From Mucilaginibacter sp. (GTDB taxonomy: Bacteria > Bacteroidota > Bacteroidia > Sphingobacteriales > Sphingobacteriaceae), in the NCBI GenBank assembly GCA_028288025.1, contig JAQBOM010000040.1, positions 1 through 64,000 of the forward strand: a DNA stretch of 64,000 bases. The letters run 5' to 3'. The position numbers and the translations under genes are program-made. This document shows positions 16,666-24,686 of this stretch, piece after piece. Within the stretch, counting starts at the first letter, position 1; each line of letters starts with the position of its first letter. A model generated the notes under the pieces. That model did no database searches and had not been told where the DNA came from. It worked only from the letters and a program-made list of their open reading frames with translations.

Positions 16666-18327
16666 ATGAAAAGACTTATTTTTGCCCTCGTTTTTTGTAT
16701 TACGCTATTAAATGTCGTTGCTGGTAAAGCTTTTACCCATAAAGTGTATTTTAAAATCAGCCTTACCAGGTACAATGACCCCGCAGATACAATCCATCGT
16801 GCTAAAAATCCGTCTCTGCATAAAAATGTAAAGCCCGCTGTTTCCAAAACAGCGACAACCAAAAACAGCGCTGCCGACCAAAAAAACTTTGCATTTTACC
16901 ATAGCTATACTAGGGTAATTGAAATTAGTAAAAACCAAATTTTTAGCACCCCCGACTTCAACAACCCGGATAATAAACTTATAGATATCCTTATTCGTGC
17001 AGTTAAAGCACAAAAAATAACTGCTTATGAAAAACTTGCCGAGCCAAAGCGTGTTTTTGATGCCCCTTTTGTAAAGCCGTTAACATTTAAGGAGCTACAA
17101 TCAAAAATAACAGACACCATAATTGTACCGCGTTTCGATAACGATGGAACCAAGATTGGAGAAAAAAAGGAGGCCGTTCCTTTTGACCCTCATAAAATTT
17201 ACGGCTATGCATTAAAAGAGATTGTTTATTTAAACAAGCAAACTCAAACTGTAGAAACACAGATAGTTGGTTTGGCGCCGATGATTTACTTAACATTGAG
17301 TAATGGCGATACGGTGGGTACACAGCCTTTGTTTTGGTTAAAATACAAGCAAAGCAACCCGCTTTTAGCTGCCATCAGGGTTACCGACCCGGACAATAAC
17401 TTGTACGACATTAGCCTTAATGACATTTTATTAAACCGCCGGTTTGATTCAAAGATCACCGAAGAATCAAACCCCAAAGGGCTAAGCATTAAAGATCATG
17501 TTAAAGGCACCGATGGGCAGGATAAAGAATCTAAGCGTATAGAGGAGGGGCTAACCGCATATAAAAACAGCTTCAATAAAGGTAAAGTTGCCGCGCGAAA
17601 CGCCGGTACAAGTGGTGTTGCCAAAACCAATCTCCATTTATATCATACCTATTACAGGGAGCTATCAATGGAAGACCCCCGAGGTCAAATTTATAACCAG
17701 CCCAACAACAGTTTGTTTAAAGCCCTTGTCCAGGCCCTAAAAGAACATAGGGTAAACGCCTATACTGACTTAAGTGATCTAAAAAGTGTTGCTGACCGGC
17801 CTTTTACCGGCCCGTTAAACTATAAAAATGTTATGGGTAAAGTTATTGATTCAGTTTTAATTGCCCAAAACGACTCAAACGGAAACCAGGTAGGAACGCA
17901 TTTTTCAGTAAAGGAGTTTCAATCAAAAAAAATAACCGCCTACCGGCTTAAAGAGATAGTTTATGTAAATAAGGCCAAAAAAACAGTTGAGGTTAAAATT
18001 ATCGGGATAGCGCCAATTGAAACTATTACAACTCCGGATTCCGCAGTTATCCTGGGAACTGAAGTGATATGCTGGTTCAAATACGATCAATGCCGTTCCA
18101 TACTTTCGGCCATCAAAGTAACGGATAATAACAAAAGCCCCGATATCAGTAATTTAGACGAAGCGATAATAAACCAGCATAGCGATTGGAAAATAATTGA
18201 GGAGTCGAACCCCCGGGGCCTCCGAATCATAGACTATGTTTCGGATAAAGCCGAGCGCCTTAAGGAAGCCGCGCGAATTGAAAAAAAACTGGCCGATTTT
18301 AGAAATAGTGTTCAGAAAGCTCCGTGA
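16666..18327 (+). CDS. Secreted protein with two tandem GldN/PorN-like domains
   Basis: A signal peptide (residues 1-20) and a linker of about 50 residues precede two homologous domains, residues 75-303 and 323-550. The repeats align at constant spacing: YALKEIVYLNKQTQTVE at 181 matches YRLKEIVYVNKAKKTVE at 426, and EESNPKGL at 266 matches EESNPRGL at 507. Both show the GldN plan: an LxxxLxxAxxxxxITAY helix, a KEIVY strand, a V/IGxAP motif, a W-containing strand, then SLNDILLNRRF and a closing helix (KRIEEGLTAYKNSF). GldN forms the periplasmic ring of the type IX secretion system with GldK. Known GldN has one domain and sits in gldKLMN; here there are two and no gld neighbours. A T9SS-associated or divergent envelope role is inferred. 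Confidence 0.75.
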   Translation: MKRLIFALVFCITLLNVVAGKAFTHKVYFKISLTRYNDPADTIHRAKNPSLHKNVKPAVSKTATTKNSAADQKNFAFYHSYTRVIEISKNQIFSTPDFNNPDNKLIDILIRAVKAQKITAYEKLAEPKRVFDAPFVKPLTFKELQSKITDTIIVPRFDNDGTKIGEKKEAVPFDPHKIYGYALKEIVYLNKQTQTVETQIVGLAPMIYLTLSNGDTVGTQPLFWLKYKQSNPLLAAIRVTDPDNNLYDISLNDILLNRRFDSKITEESNPKGLSIKDHVKGTDGQDKESKRIEEGLTAYKNSFNKGKVAARNAGTSGVAKTNLHLYHTYYRELSMEDPRGQIYNQPNNSLFKALVQALKEHRVNAYTDLSDLKSVADRPFTGPLNYKNVMGKVIDSVLIAQNDSNGNQVGTHFSVKEFQSKKITAYRLKEIVYVNKAKKTVEVKIIGIAPIETITTPDSAVILGTEVICWFKYDQCRSILSAIKVTDNNKSPDISNLDEAIINQHSDWKIIEESNPRGLRIIDYVSDKAERLKEAARIEKKLADFRNSVQKAP

Positions 18328-18400
18328 GATAGGGCCTGGAAATAATTGGGAAACAACAAGCGTTGCTCAATTATCCGTCAGCGGCGCACGAGAAGATCAA

Positions 18401-18438
18401 AGCGCAGGCCTGCACGGATTCTCGCGCGAGGTTGGGGG
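18401..18438. repeat. Copy A of a 38-bp dispersed repeat
   Basis: CAGGCCTGC, GATTCT and CGCGAGGTTGGGGG occur at the same spacing here and at 19929-19966, with about 31 of 38 positions matching. Copy A lies in the spacer between the GldN-like gene and the convergent Crp/Fnr gene. A frame running through it from the end of the GldN-like gene is not considered coding. Confidence 0.65.
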
Positions 18439-18456
18439 TATGGCTAAAATGTATGT

Positions 18457-19035
18457 TCAATTAAAAAGTTGTTTCCTAATACGGCTCAAACTTTCAGGTG
18501 TGATACCCAAATATGATGCAATATAGATCAATGGAATACGGGCGACGATTTCAGGGTGCTCATTGATCAGTGACAAATAACGATCTTCGGCGCTGTTGCT
18601 TTGCGCGGAATTGTATCGTAGCTGAAGATTGAGGTAGGCTTGTTGATAAAGATAGCGGAAAAATCTTTCGAGCTGCGGTATCTGTTCAAATAGCTGCTCC
18701 AGTTCATGGTGCGGCAGCAATAAAACTTCGCTGTCCTCAATCGCTTCTATATTGATACTGCCAGGTGATTGGGTTACAAAACTGTATAAGTCAGCAACCC
18801 AGTGCCCTTCTATGGCCAACTGTACCACATGTTCAGTGCCTTCATTGTCTATGGTATAAGAACGAAGCGCTCCTTTTTCTACAAAATATACGTAACGGCT
18901 GATATCGCCTTCCATTAATAAAGGTTTTCTTTTCTTCACAAACCGCCTGGAGATGACTTTTTCAATCAGCTTGAAATCTTCTTCGGTAATCCTTGCATAT
19001 TTGTTAAAATTGGCGAAAAACAGCGTTGATATCAT
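18457..19035 (-). CDS. Crp/Fnr family transcriptional regulator
   Basis: A 192-residue protein with an N-terminal cyclic-nucleotide-binding-type beta-roll (KPLLMEGDISRYVYFVEKGALRSY, then EHVVQLAIEGHWVADL) and a C-terminal winged helix-turn-helix (IASYLGITPESLSRIRKQLF). No FNR-type Cys cluster is present, so oxygen sensing through Fe-S is not suggested. Sequences of this type are numerous in Bacteroidota and usually have no known ligand. The next gene on the same strand, upstream by about 150 nt, is an NTF2-like secreted protein, a possible target by proximity only. Confidence 0.9.
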   Translation of the reverse strand: MISTLFFANFNKYARITEEDFKLIEKVISRRFVKKRKPLLMEGDISRYVYFVEKGALRSYTIDNEGTEHVVQLAIEGHWVADLYSFVTQSPGSINIEAIEDSEVLLLPHHELEQLFEQIPQLERFFRYLYQQAYLNLQLRYNSAQSNSAEDRYLSLINEHPEIVARIPLIYIASYLGITPESLSRIRKQLFN

Positions 19036-19186
19036 AGCCGCTAATTAATTCGGCTAATTTAGTGATTATTGCCTGTTTTTTCAGGTTAATGACGCGTACA
19101 AGCAGTCCTGTAGGCCGGCTATTTCTTTTAAAGAAAAAAGAAGCAGGTACACCGGACCGGCATACCTGCACATAATAGCGGGAAAA

Positions 19187-19750
19187 TTATTTGCCTAAGC
19201 CGATTTGATCTAAGTAGGTTTTATTGTCCCAGAAAAGATGTTCTTCTATCATAATACCGTCTTTCCAGATGCCGATGGTAGCCATAGGAATATTAAATTT
19301 CTTACCGGTTGGTTGTATGAATTTACCGTTACCTATTGGCATTGGTTTGGTAAAGGTACCTTCAAACTGACCCGTCACTGCGGTGAAGTTGCCGGAACCG
19401 AAACGGATTGGATGTACTGATATATGGGTATCCGGAGCATACACGAACAATGCTTTCATATCTTCGATGTGCCTGGCCAGCCCAACTGTCATATGTCCAT
19501 CAGGCCAGTAAACCCTAATATCTTTCCCATGGGTTTCATGGAAGCGCGCCCATTGCTGTCTGCTGAATACAATGAAGTCCAGGGTGTCAAATTTAACCAG
19601 GCGCTGTTGTATCAGTTTATCGGCATCAGTAAGGCGTTTTAGTTCGTTCCGCATGTTTGCGAGTTCCTGTTTAGTTTGTGCTTTACCTTGAAAAGCGGTG
19701 GCGACGATCATGATTGTAACAATGGCCGCGGCCTTGAATACATTTTTCAT
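19187..19750 (-). CDS. Secreted SnoaL/NTF2-like protein
   Basis: An N-terminal signal peptide (ATAFQGKAQ, cleavage near residue 24) precedes a helical segment and an NTF2-like fold with the SnoaL-type run WARFHETHGKDIRVYWPDGH, then VTGQFEGTFTKPM and IGIWKDGIMIEEHLFWD. SnoaL-like proteins bind small hydrophobic ligands or act as polyketide cyclases, and most bacterial members have no known substrate. It is 187 residues long. On the minus strand a -7-like TAATTTTG (19789-19796) lies about 40 nt before the start. Confidence 0.75.
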   Translation of the reverse strand: MKNVFKAAAIVTIMIVATAFQGKAQTKQELANMRNELKRLTDADKLIQQRLVKFDTLDFIVFSRQQWARFHETHGKDIRVYWPDGHMTVGLARHIEDMKALFVYAPDTHISVHPIRFGSGNFTAVTGQFEGTFTKPMPIGNGKFIQPTGKKFNIPMATIGIWKDGIMIEEHLFWDNKTYLDQIGLGK

Positions 19751-19928
19751 TTTCTTTAAATTTTAGTCTATTGTCGTTATTGACATAACAAAATTAGTAC
19801 GAAATAGACTTTTTGTATTTGACTTAGGGTAAGAAATGATCTTGACGTATGTTAAGCGACTATTTGCAAACTGAAAGTCGTTACATTTTGATTGGTCCAT
19901 TGAAACTTTCCCTTGCTGTCAAGCCCAA

Positions 19929-19966
19929 CGCTCAGGCCTGCGCAGATTCTATCGCGAGGTTGGGGG
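19929..19966. repeat. Copy B of the 38-bp dispersed repeat
   Basis: Same orientation as copy A at 18401-18438, sharing CAGGCCTGC, GATTCT and CGCGAGGTTGGGGG. It lies in a 440-nt gene-free stretch (19751-20190) that also contains a duplicated promoter-like block. Confidence 0.65.
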
Positions 19967-19994
19967 CAAATAAATAGGCGCCTTCGAAAAATTG

Positions 19995-20190
19995 TTCTAA
20001 TAATTAAAAAATAAACAAAAATCATTTGACTCAAATGATTTTTGTTTATACGAAAAACCCTTGGGTCTTCTTGTGATTCCTGCTTTGACGGGTGCCCTGC
20101 CAGTGACAGGCAAACAACAAAGTGGTTCGGGTAGTTGTTTAATAATTAAAAAGCAAACAAATATTTAATTCAAATGAATATATTTACGAT
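19995..20190 (+). repeat. Duplicated upstream block with a 17-bp perfect palindrome
   Basis: The block 19995-20053 (TTCTAATAATTAAAAAATAA, then ACAAAAATCATTTGACTCAA) has a diverged second copy at about 20138-20190 (TTTAATAATTAAAAAGCAAA, then CAAATATTTAATTCAAATGA) directly before the lipoprotein gene. The first copy contains perfect arms TAAACAAAAATCATTTG (20012-20028) and CAAATGATTTTTGTTTA (20032-20048) with a 3-nt centre. It may be a duplicated operator/promoter or a hairpin. Confidence 0.55.
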
Positions 20191-20838
20191 ATGAAAAAAA
20201 CCTTAACCCTTATCACAATTTCTGCAAGCATACTAATTGTAGCTTGTTCAAAGAACAATCCTAAACCGGCAGTTAAAACAGCCGATACCTACTGGCCGAC
20301 CACAGCGGGCACCACTTTCACCTATAAAAGCGTTGACCTGAGCGGTACAGGGATTTCAACTACTTTAATGCTGAAAGACAGTACGTTGATAGTTAACAAA
20401 TATTATCACGGTGTTTCCTTTGGCGGAGATACAGCTGTGGAGTATCTATACGAAGGTAAGCACTTATATGCCCTTCGCCAGGTAAGAAAAACAGGCAACC
20501 TGGCAATGGAGTATTCAATTTTAAATGATACGGCATCCGTTGGTTACACGTGGACCACCCCGCCTAATGAAACCGGCACTTATGCGGGCTCACCTACCAG
20601 GTTTATAAATAAAATAATTGAAAAAAATATAACTAAAACCATAAACGGAAAGATATACAATAACGTGATCCATACGCTGGTTCAGTTACAATTTGGAGAT
20701 AACCAGGGAATCAATTATACAAATGCGGAAAGGCACGATTTTTACTTTGCCAAAAACATTGGAATGATCGAAGATATTGATACGAACGGTAGTACCGTCC
20801 TTTACACTACCGACCTTGTTAGTTATGTGATAAAGTAA
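20191..20838 (+). CDS. Hypothetical lipoprotein
   Basis: Function not recognised. The N-terminus is a clear lipoprotein signal: MKKTLTLITISASILIVAC with Cys19. The mature part (about 197 residues) begins with a Lys/Pro/Asn linker and then reads as beta-rich (YWPTTAGTTFTYKSVDLSGT), including the ATxY/SxGYTW pattern of secreted Bacteroidota proteins. It is monocistronic, with a duplicated AT-rich upstream region. AT content and codon use look a little higher in A than in the neighbours. Confidence 0.7.
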   Translation: MKKTLTLITISASILIVACSKNNPKPAVKTADTYWPTTAGTTFTYKSVDLSGTGISTTLMLKDSTLIVNKYYHGVSFGGDTAVEYLYEGKHLYALRQVRKTGNLAMEYSILNDTASVGYTWTTPPNETGTYAGSPTRFINKIIEKNITKTINGKIYNNVIHTLVQLQFGDNQGINYTNAERHDFYFAKNIGMIEDIDTNGSTVLYTTDLVSYVIK

Positions 20839-21099
20839 GATAACACCTGTTCTCAGGCTGTTAACATGCCGATGCGGCGCCAAGTTAAGTATGCGGTGTA
20901 TGATCTTCCTAAAACCAGGGGGTATATACATCACGGATGCTGTAAGCCGGCAGCGCTTTAAATATACCTATGATACAGGTCAGGCCTATGCGAAGCGGCA
21001 TGTCAGTATTCTATAAAATACTGTTAATCAAATAATTATTTCTTTTTGAAATCTCAAAAACAATTGCCAACTTTATGATGACCAATTATCCTTTTAATT

Positions 21100-21879
21100 A
21101 TGGCAGCAGCAATTTATGTCGATAAAAATGGCGATAGCCATGTTATCGATGACCCGGGTGCTGCAAACCCGGGCGTTCCGCCGGAAGCGCTTGAAGCGCT
21201 GAAAAAATACAAATTATGCGATTTTAAATATGGCGATAAAACGCTTACGAATGACAAGCTGCAGGAGGCGATAAACAAAGATATCAAAGCCGCCGGGGCC
21301 GACGAGGAAGCCAGAAAAAAATGGCGGGAGGCGGACGGAAAAATAAAAGCCGATGCCAAAGCCGATGCAGAAGCAGCAATTAAAAAGATCGGAAAAAAAT
21401 GCCAGGACGAAATCGACGCTGCTGATAAAGAAATGAATGGAATTATTGATGCTATCAACGCTGGAAACCCTCCGCCGGGTTACGGTGGCTTGAGTAAGTC
21501 TGTTGCCAAGGATCAAGCGCATGATGCAAGAGACGCAAAAGTCAACGGGAAAGGCGGGATTGTGGAACGATGCAAAAAGAAGAAAACGGACGCGCAAACA
21601 GATTCGAACACTAAAGCAGCCGGAGAAATAAAAAAATTAGGGAAGGAGCCGCCGCCCCCACCCGAACCACCGGTTTCATGCGCACCGAATGCGGCATGTA
21701 AGAATTGTGATAAAGGATACATAGCGCCCAACCCGGCATACGTGCCTCAGCCTAAAAAAGATGATAAAAAAGGCGACGCCCCGGCGGAATCACCAGAGCC
21801 TAAATACACCGGCCATATAGCCGCCATTAGCAGCCTCGATAAAGATCACATGTATTTTTGTACGTGTGGTTTAAAGTGA
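21100..21879 (+). CDS. Unrecognised Lys/Ala/Asp-rich protein with Cys pairs near the C-terminus
   Basis: Not recognised. The 259 residues have no signal peptide or membrane segment. The N-terminus (MAAAIYVDKNGDSHVIDDPG) is followed by long, highly charged helices rich in Lys, Ala, Asp and Glu (residues 65-180), a proline run (PPPPPEPP), a cluster CAPNAACKNCDKGYI of possible metal-binding type, a second Pro/Lys/Glu-rich linker, and a terminal CTCGLK. The Cys pairs could bind zinc together. The soluble, helical, Cys-capped build recalls spike- or secretion-associated cargo, but no motif proves it. It is followed by a toxin-antitoxin pair 81 nt downstream. Confidence 0.65.
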   Translation: MAAAIYVDKNGDSHVIDDPGAANPGVPPEALEALKKYKLCDFKYGDKTLTNDKLQEAINKDIKAAGADEEARKKWREADGKIKADAKADAEAAIKKIGKKCQDEIDAADKEMNGIIDAINAGNPPPGYGGLSKSVAKDQAHDARDAKVNGKGGIVERCKKKKTDAQTDSNTKAAGEIKKLGKEPPPPPEPPVSCAPNAACKNCDKGYIAPNPAYVPQPKKDDKKGDAPAESPEPKYTGHIAAISSLDKDHMYFCTCGLK

Positions 21880-21960
21880 TCAACTCGTGGTTGTGCCTGG
21901 TAATCTTTAAGGCCGTTAAATCAAAAGTAAATTATAACTGAAAATTAAGTAAATTTGTGT

Positions 21961-22158
21961 ATGGAAACATTAATCATGCACCCCCAAAGTAAGGACCAGT
22001 TATTGGCTTTAAAAGCTATTGCTAAGGCGTGGAAAATAAGTGTTGAAACAAGCCCGTACAATCCCGATTTTGTTGCAATGGTAAAAAAAGCTGAAAAAAG
22101 AGGTAATTATAAAGAAATCGATCCAACCGACATATGGGGAAGTTTAGGCTTAAAATAG
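21961..22158 (+). CDS. DUF2683 family antitoxin-like protein
   Basis: A 66-residue protein METLIMHPQSKDQLLALKAI... that matches the DUF2683 pattern (HPxxKxQLxALKAxAKAxKISxET, then SPYNPDFV), the usual partner of YoeB-type toxins in Bacteroidota. The toxin frame begins inside its last codons (ATG at 22134, overlap 25 nt), the expected toxin-antitoxin coupling. A TAAATTTG -7-like box at 21950-21957 ends 3 nt before the ATG, so the mRNA may be leaderless. It starts at the first ATG (21961); an in-frame GTG two codons upstream is ignored. Confidence 0.8.
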   Translation: METLIMHPQSKDQLLALKAIAKAWKISVETSPYNPDFVAMVKKAEKRGNYKEIDPTDIWGSLGLK

Positions 22159-22414
22159 AAGAACTAGCCGGGAAACATATAAAACAGCATTTCAAGTCAG
22201 GCGATAAAGCGAGCATTAAGAAAATTGAAAAATACTTATCGAACTTACTGAAACACCATACACAGGTACAGGAAACCCTGAACCATTAAAATACGAACTG
22301 TCCGGATTTTGGTCGAGAAGAATAAATCTGAAAGACAGGATCATTTATAAAGTTGAAGAAAATATAGTCACCGTTTTGGTTATATCGGCAATGGGACACT
22401 ACGAAAAGAAATAG
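22134..22414 (+). pseudogene. YoeB/Txe-type mRNA interferase toxin, interrupted by a -1 frameshift
   Basis: The first frame (22134-22289) encodes MGKFRLKIEELAGKHIKQHF and on to IEKY, then drifts to a stop. From about 22232 the next frame continues the family perfectly: ILIELTETPYTGTGNPEPLK, ELSGFWSRRINLKDRIIY and the terminal ISAMGHYEKK. YoeB catalytic features are present across the two halves (Glu in PEPLK, Arg in WSRRI, His-Tyr near the end). The break is an A-run of five after GA at 22228-22232; six would restore one 93-residue protein. It may be a disabled toxin, a sequencing error, or slippage at A-AAA. It overlaps the antitoxin as usual. Confidence 0.85.
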
Positions 22415-22452
22415 TTTTTTCTGCTACGGAAGTTTACCAATTATGAAGTATC

Positions 22453-23526
22453 CTACGGCCTAACCGCCCATGCCAGCCCATCTGCCCCGCGGACAGGAAT
22501 ATGACCGCTTACTTCCAGTGTTTTTAAATCGACAACCGCTACATAATTATCGGCGGTACAGCCGATAAACGCGCGCGATCCATCGGTATCCACCAGGATG
22601 CCCGCCGCGCCGTGCCCGGTGCTTATGCGTTTTATTTCCCGGCGCGAAGCCACGTCGAAAACAAACAGGTCGCCGGTGCGCAGGCTTGATACCAGCACCC
22701 GCTTGCCGTCCGGCGTAAATGCAAGCCGGTTGGCGCCTGTAACCTTAGCGTCAATGGTAGCGATGAGTTTCTTGCCTGCCAGATCGATGATGGCAATGGT
22801 GCCGTCGTCCGCAGCCGCTGCCCACAGTTCCCTGCCGTCGGGCGATACATCAAACCCTTCCGAACCTTTGGATACGGGGATAACAGTTTGAAACCAATCC
22901 CGATGCGGCGGCGCAAAGCCGTTGGGGCCGGGATTGGGTTTGATCAGGCTGTCAGCTAAAATGCTCACCGTTCCCGATGCTACATTTGTGGTGTATACCC
23001 TTTTTCCGCCGGGCGCTACGTATATCATGTGCGTGCGGTCCTGTCCGGTCCCCATCACCCAGTCGAATTTGGCTGTTGCCGGATCGTACCTGCCAACAGC
23101 TTTGGTACCTTCGGCAGTGAACCAAACCTTGCCCTCAGCAAATGTTATTCCGTGCGGCCCCATCAGCGGACGGGTATCAATAGCGGGTAAAGCCTTTTGC
23201 CCAACGAGGTCGATCACGCTCAGTTCATGCAGGCCGCCGCCGCCATATATCGTAACATAAGCCGTTTTGCCATCCGCCGAAGCGATAACCTCGTGCGGGT
23301 CGGAACCTACCTGCACTTGCGCAACAACCTTCAACGTAACCGGGTCGATGATCGCCAGCACATGGTCGCCTTTCGAAAGGGCCAGTAGTGCGCGTCGCGG
23401 TGTAGACTGGGCTGCGCATTGCCCTGCAGAATAAACCAATGCGAACAGCAAAAAACTTACGGTTAGCAGCCTTGCCGGGCTTGCTTTAACGAGCTTGAAG
23501 AGCGGGCTGCAGGCGGGTTTGTTCAT
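22453..23526 (-). CDS. Secreted YVTN-family beta-propeller protein
   Basis: A signal-anchored or secreted seven-bladed propeller. After an N-terminal hydrophobic segment (residues 15-38) come repeated blades with the YVTN pattern: KTAYVTIYGG, KRVYTTNVASGTVSIL, RELWAAAADDGTIAII, KRVLVSSLRTGDLFVF and SRAFIGCTADNYVAVV. Such propellers often accompany cytochromes or bind periplasmic partners; no haem motif is present here. It is the last gene of a four-gene operon with a cytochrome c, a YceI protein and a DUF2911 protein, starting 3 nt after the DUF2911 stop. Confidence 0.85.
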   Translation of the reverse strand: MNKPACSPLFKLVKASPARLLTVSFLLFALVYSAGQCAAQSTPRRALLALSKGDHVLAIIDPVTLKVVAQVQVGSDPHEVIASADGKTAYVTIYGGGGLHELSVIDLVGQKALPAIDTRPLMGPHGITFAEGKVWFTAEGTKAVGRYDPATAKFDWVMGTGQDRTHMIYVAPGGKRVYTTNVASGTVSILADSLIKPNPGPNGFAPPHRDWFQTVIPVSKGSEGFDVSPDGRELWAAAADDGTIAIIDLAGKKLIATIDAKVTGANRLAFTPDGKRVLVSSLRTGDLFVFDVASRREIKRISTGHGAAGILVDTDGSRAFIGCTADNYVAVVDLKTLEVSGHIPVRGADGLAWAVRP

Positions 23527-23529
23527 ATC

Positions 23530-24057
23530 TTATTTTATCATTACCGGTGCTTCCAGTTTTTCCCAACGAAGCGCGAAACCATTGGGAACAAATACATATT
23601 TTAAGTGCTCGGTCATTTCAGCCGGGCGCGGTTTGGCTGTAACGGTTATTACATTCTTTGCCTCGTCAAAATTGGCTGTGCCGTCGCGCTTTATTCCCCA
23701 TTGCCCGGTTTGCGAATTAAAGATGTAGGTCCACTCGTCTTTCCCAGGGATAACGAATACGCTATAGGTTCCGGCAGGCAATCTTTTTCCTTGTACGGTT
23801 ATATCTTTATCCGTAGTAAATAAAGTTGCTTCATCCGCGCCGCCGCGCCACGCTTTATCATACGGAACAAGGCCGCCCCAAATGGTACGGCCATTTATTG
23901 CCGGGCTGCCATAAACGATGCGCAAATTGGCATCCGAAATAACATTTACAACGGTGTCGTGCGGGCTTTTCCGCATCCGTTGTGCATTTGAAATTGCCGG
24001 CAACAATAACACCGCCAGGCAAAATGCGAAAGCTTTAATTAAATGACTTGTTTTCAT
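23530..24057 (-). CDS. DUF2911 domain secreted protein
   Basis: A signal peptide (MKTSHLIKAFAFCLAVLLLP, ending ISNAQ) is followed by the DUF2911 pattern: RIVYGSPAINGRTIWGGLVP, VPYDKAWRGGADEATLF, AGTYSVFVIPGKDEWTYIFN, then a beta-rich end. The biochemical role of DUF2911 is unknown; its sandwich-like beta fold suggests binding rather than catalysis. It is 175 residues long, third gene of the cytochrome c - YceI - DUF2911 - YVTN operon. Confidence 0.88.
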   Translation of the reverse strand: MKTSHLIKAFAFCLAVLLLPAISNAQRMRKSPHDTVVNVISDANLRIVYGSPAINGRTIWGGLVPYDKAWRGGADEATLFTTDKDITVQGKRLPAGTYSVFVIPGKDEWTYIFNSQTGQWGIKRDGTANFDEAKNVITVTAKPRPAEMTEHLKYVFVPNGFALRWEKLEAPVMIK

Positions 24058-24096
24058 AACTGGTTGTTAAATAAAAGGATCGTTAAATTTAAGAAA

Positions 24097-24648
24097 TTAT
24101 ATTCGCGTTAACTCTTGCTTTTTCTCGCCGCAGTCGATGGTAATGGTCACATCATCCGAAAGGATCATGCTTTTACTGCCGACCCCAAAATCCAGCCGGT
24201 TTATTTTGAACGTACCTTTAAATTCAACCGCACTTTCTTTATCCAAAAAGGCGAATGGTATCTCAATTTGCTTCGACCTGCCCTTCATCGTAAGTATAAA
24301 CGTGCCGGTATAATTGCTGCCGCTTTTATGTTTAAAGTTAACGGATTTTAACGAAATTTTCGAAAAGTGCGCAACATCAAAAAAATCTTCGCTGCGCAGG
24401 TGCTCATCACGGGAAGAGTTGTCGGTGTTAAGGGTATTCACATCAACCGAGGCTTCAATTGTGCTGGCATTCAGGTCAGCGGGCACAAAATGTACTTTAG
24501 CCTGTAGCCCGCCGATGGAGCCGCCCGTGATAATACCCAGGTTTTTGATCTCAAACGTTACCGCCGAATGTATTGCCTGCGGCTGGGCATATAACCCTCC
24601 TGCGCAATGCGTCAGCACAATTGCTGTAAAAACAAATAATTTCTTCAT
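24097..24648 (-). CDS. YceI family protein
   Basis: YceI proteins are periplasmic lipocalin-like barrels that bind isoprenoid or amphiphilic ligands such as quinones. Here a signal peptide (MKKLFVFTAIVLTHCAGGLY, ending AQPQ) precedes HSAVTFEIKNLGIITGG, the ASVDVNTLNTDNSSRDEHLR signature and the EFKGTFKINRLDFGVG strand. The start at 24648 is preferred over an in-frame ATG 144 nt upstream, which would put a basic tail before the signal peptide and overlap the cytochrome gene. It is second in the operon, 38 nt after the cytochrome stop. Confidence 0.9.
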   Translation of the reverse strand: MKKLFVFTAIVLTHCAGGLYAQPQAIHSAVTFEIKNLGIITGGSIGGLQAKVHFVPADLNASTIEASVDVNTLNTDNSSRDEHLRSEDFFDVAHFSKISLKSVNFKHKSGSNYTGTFILTMKGRSKQIEIPFAFLDKESAVEFKGTFKINRLDFGVGSKSMILSDDVTITIDCGEKKQELTRI

Positions 24649-24686
24649 GATAGATATTCTGCTGCTTTTGTTTTCATTGACGTAGG

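Noticed and set aside
16587..16862. 91-codon minus-strand frame
   Set aside because: Antisense to the start of the tandem GldN gene, which has a signal peptide and clear domains.
18236..18526. 96-codon plus-strand frame after the GldN-like gene
   Set aside because: It overlaps the end of the real gene out of frame and crosses a dispersed repeat; no start context or protein character.
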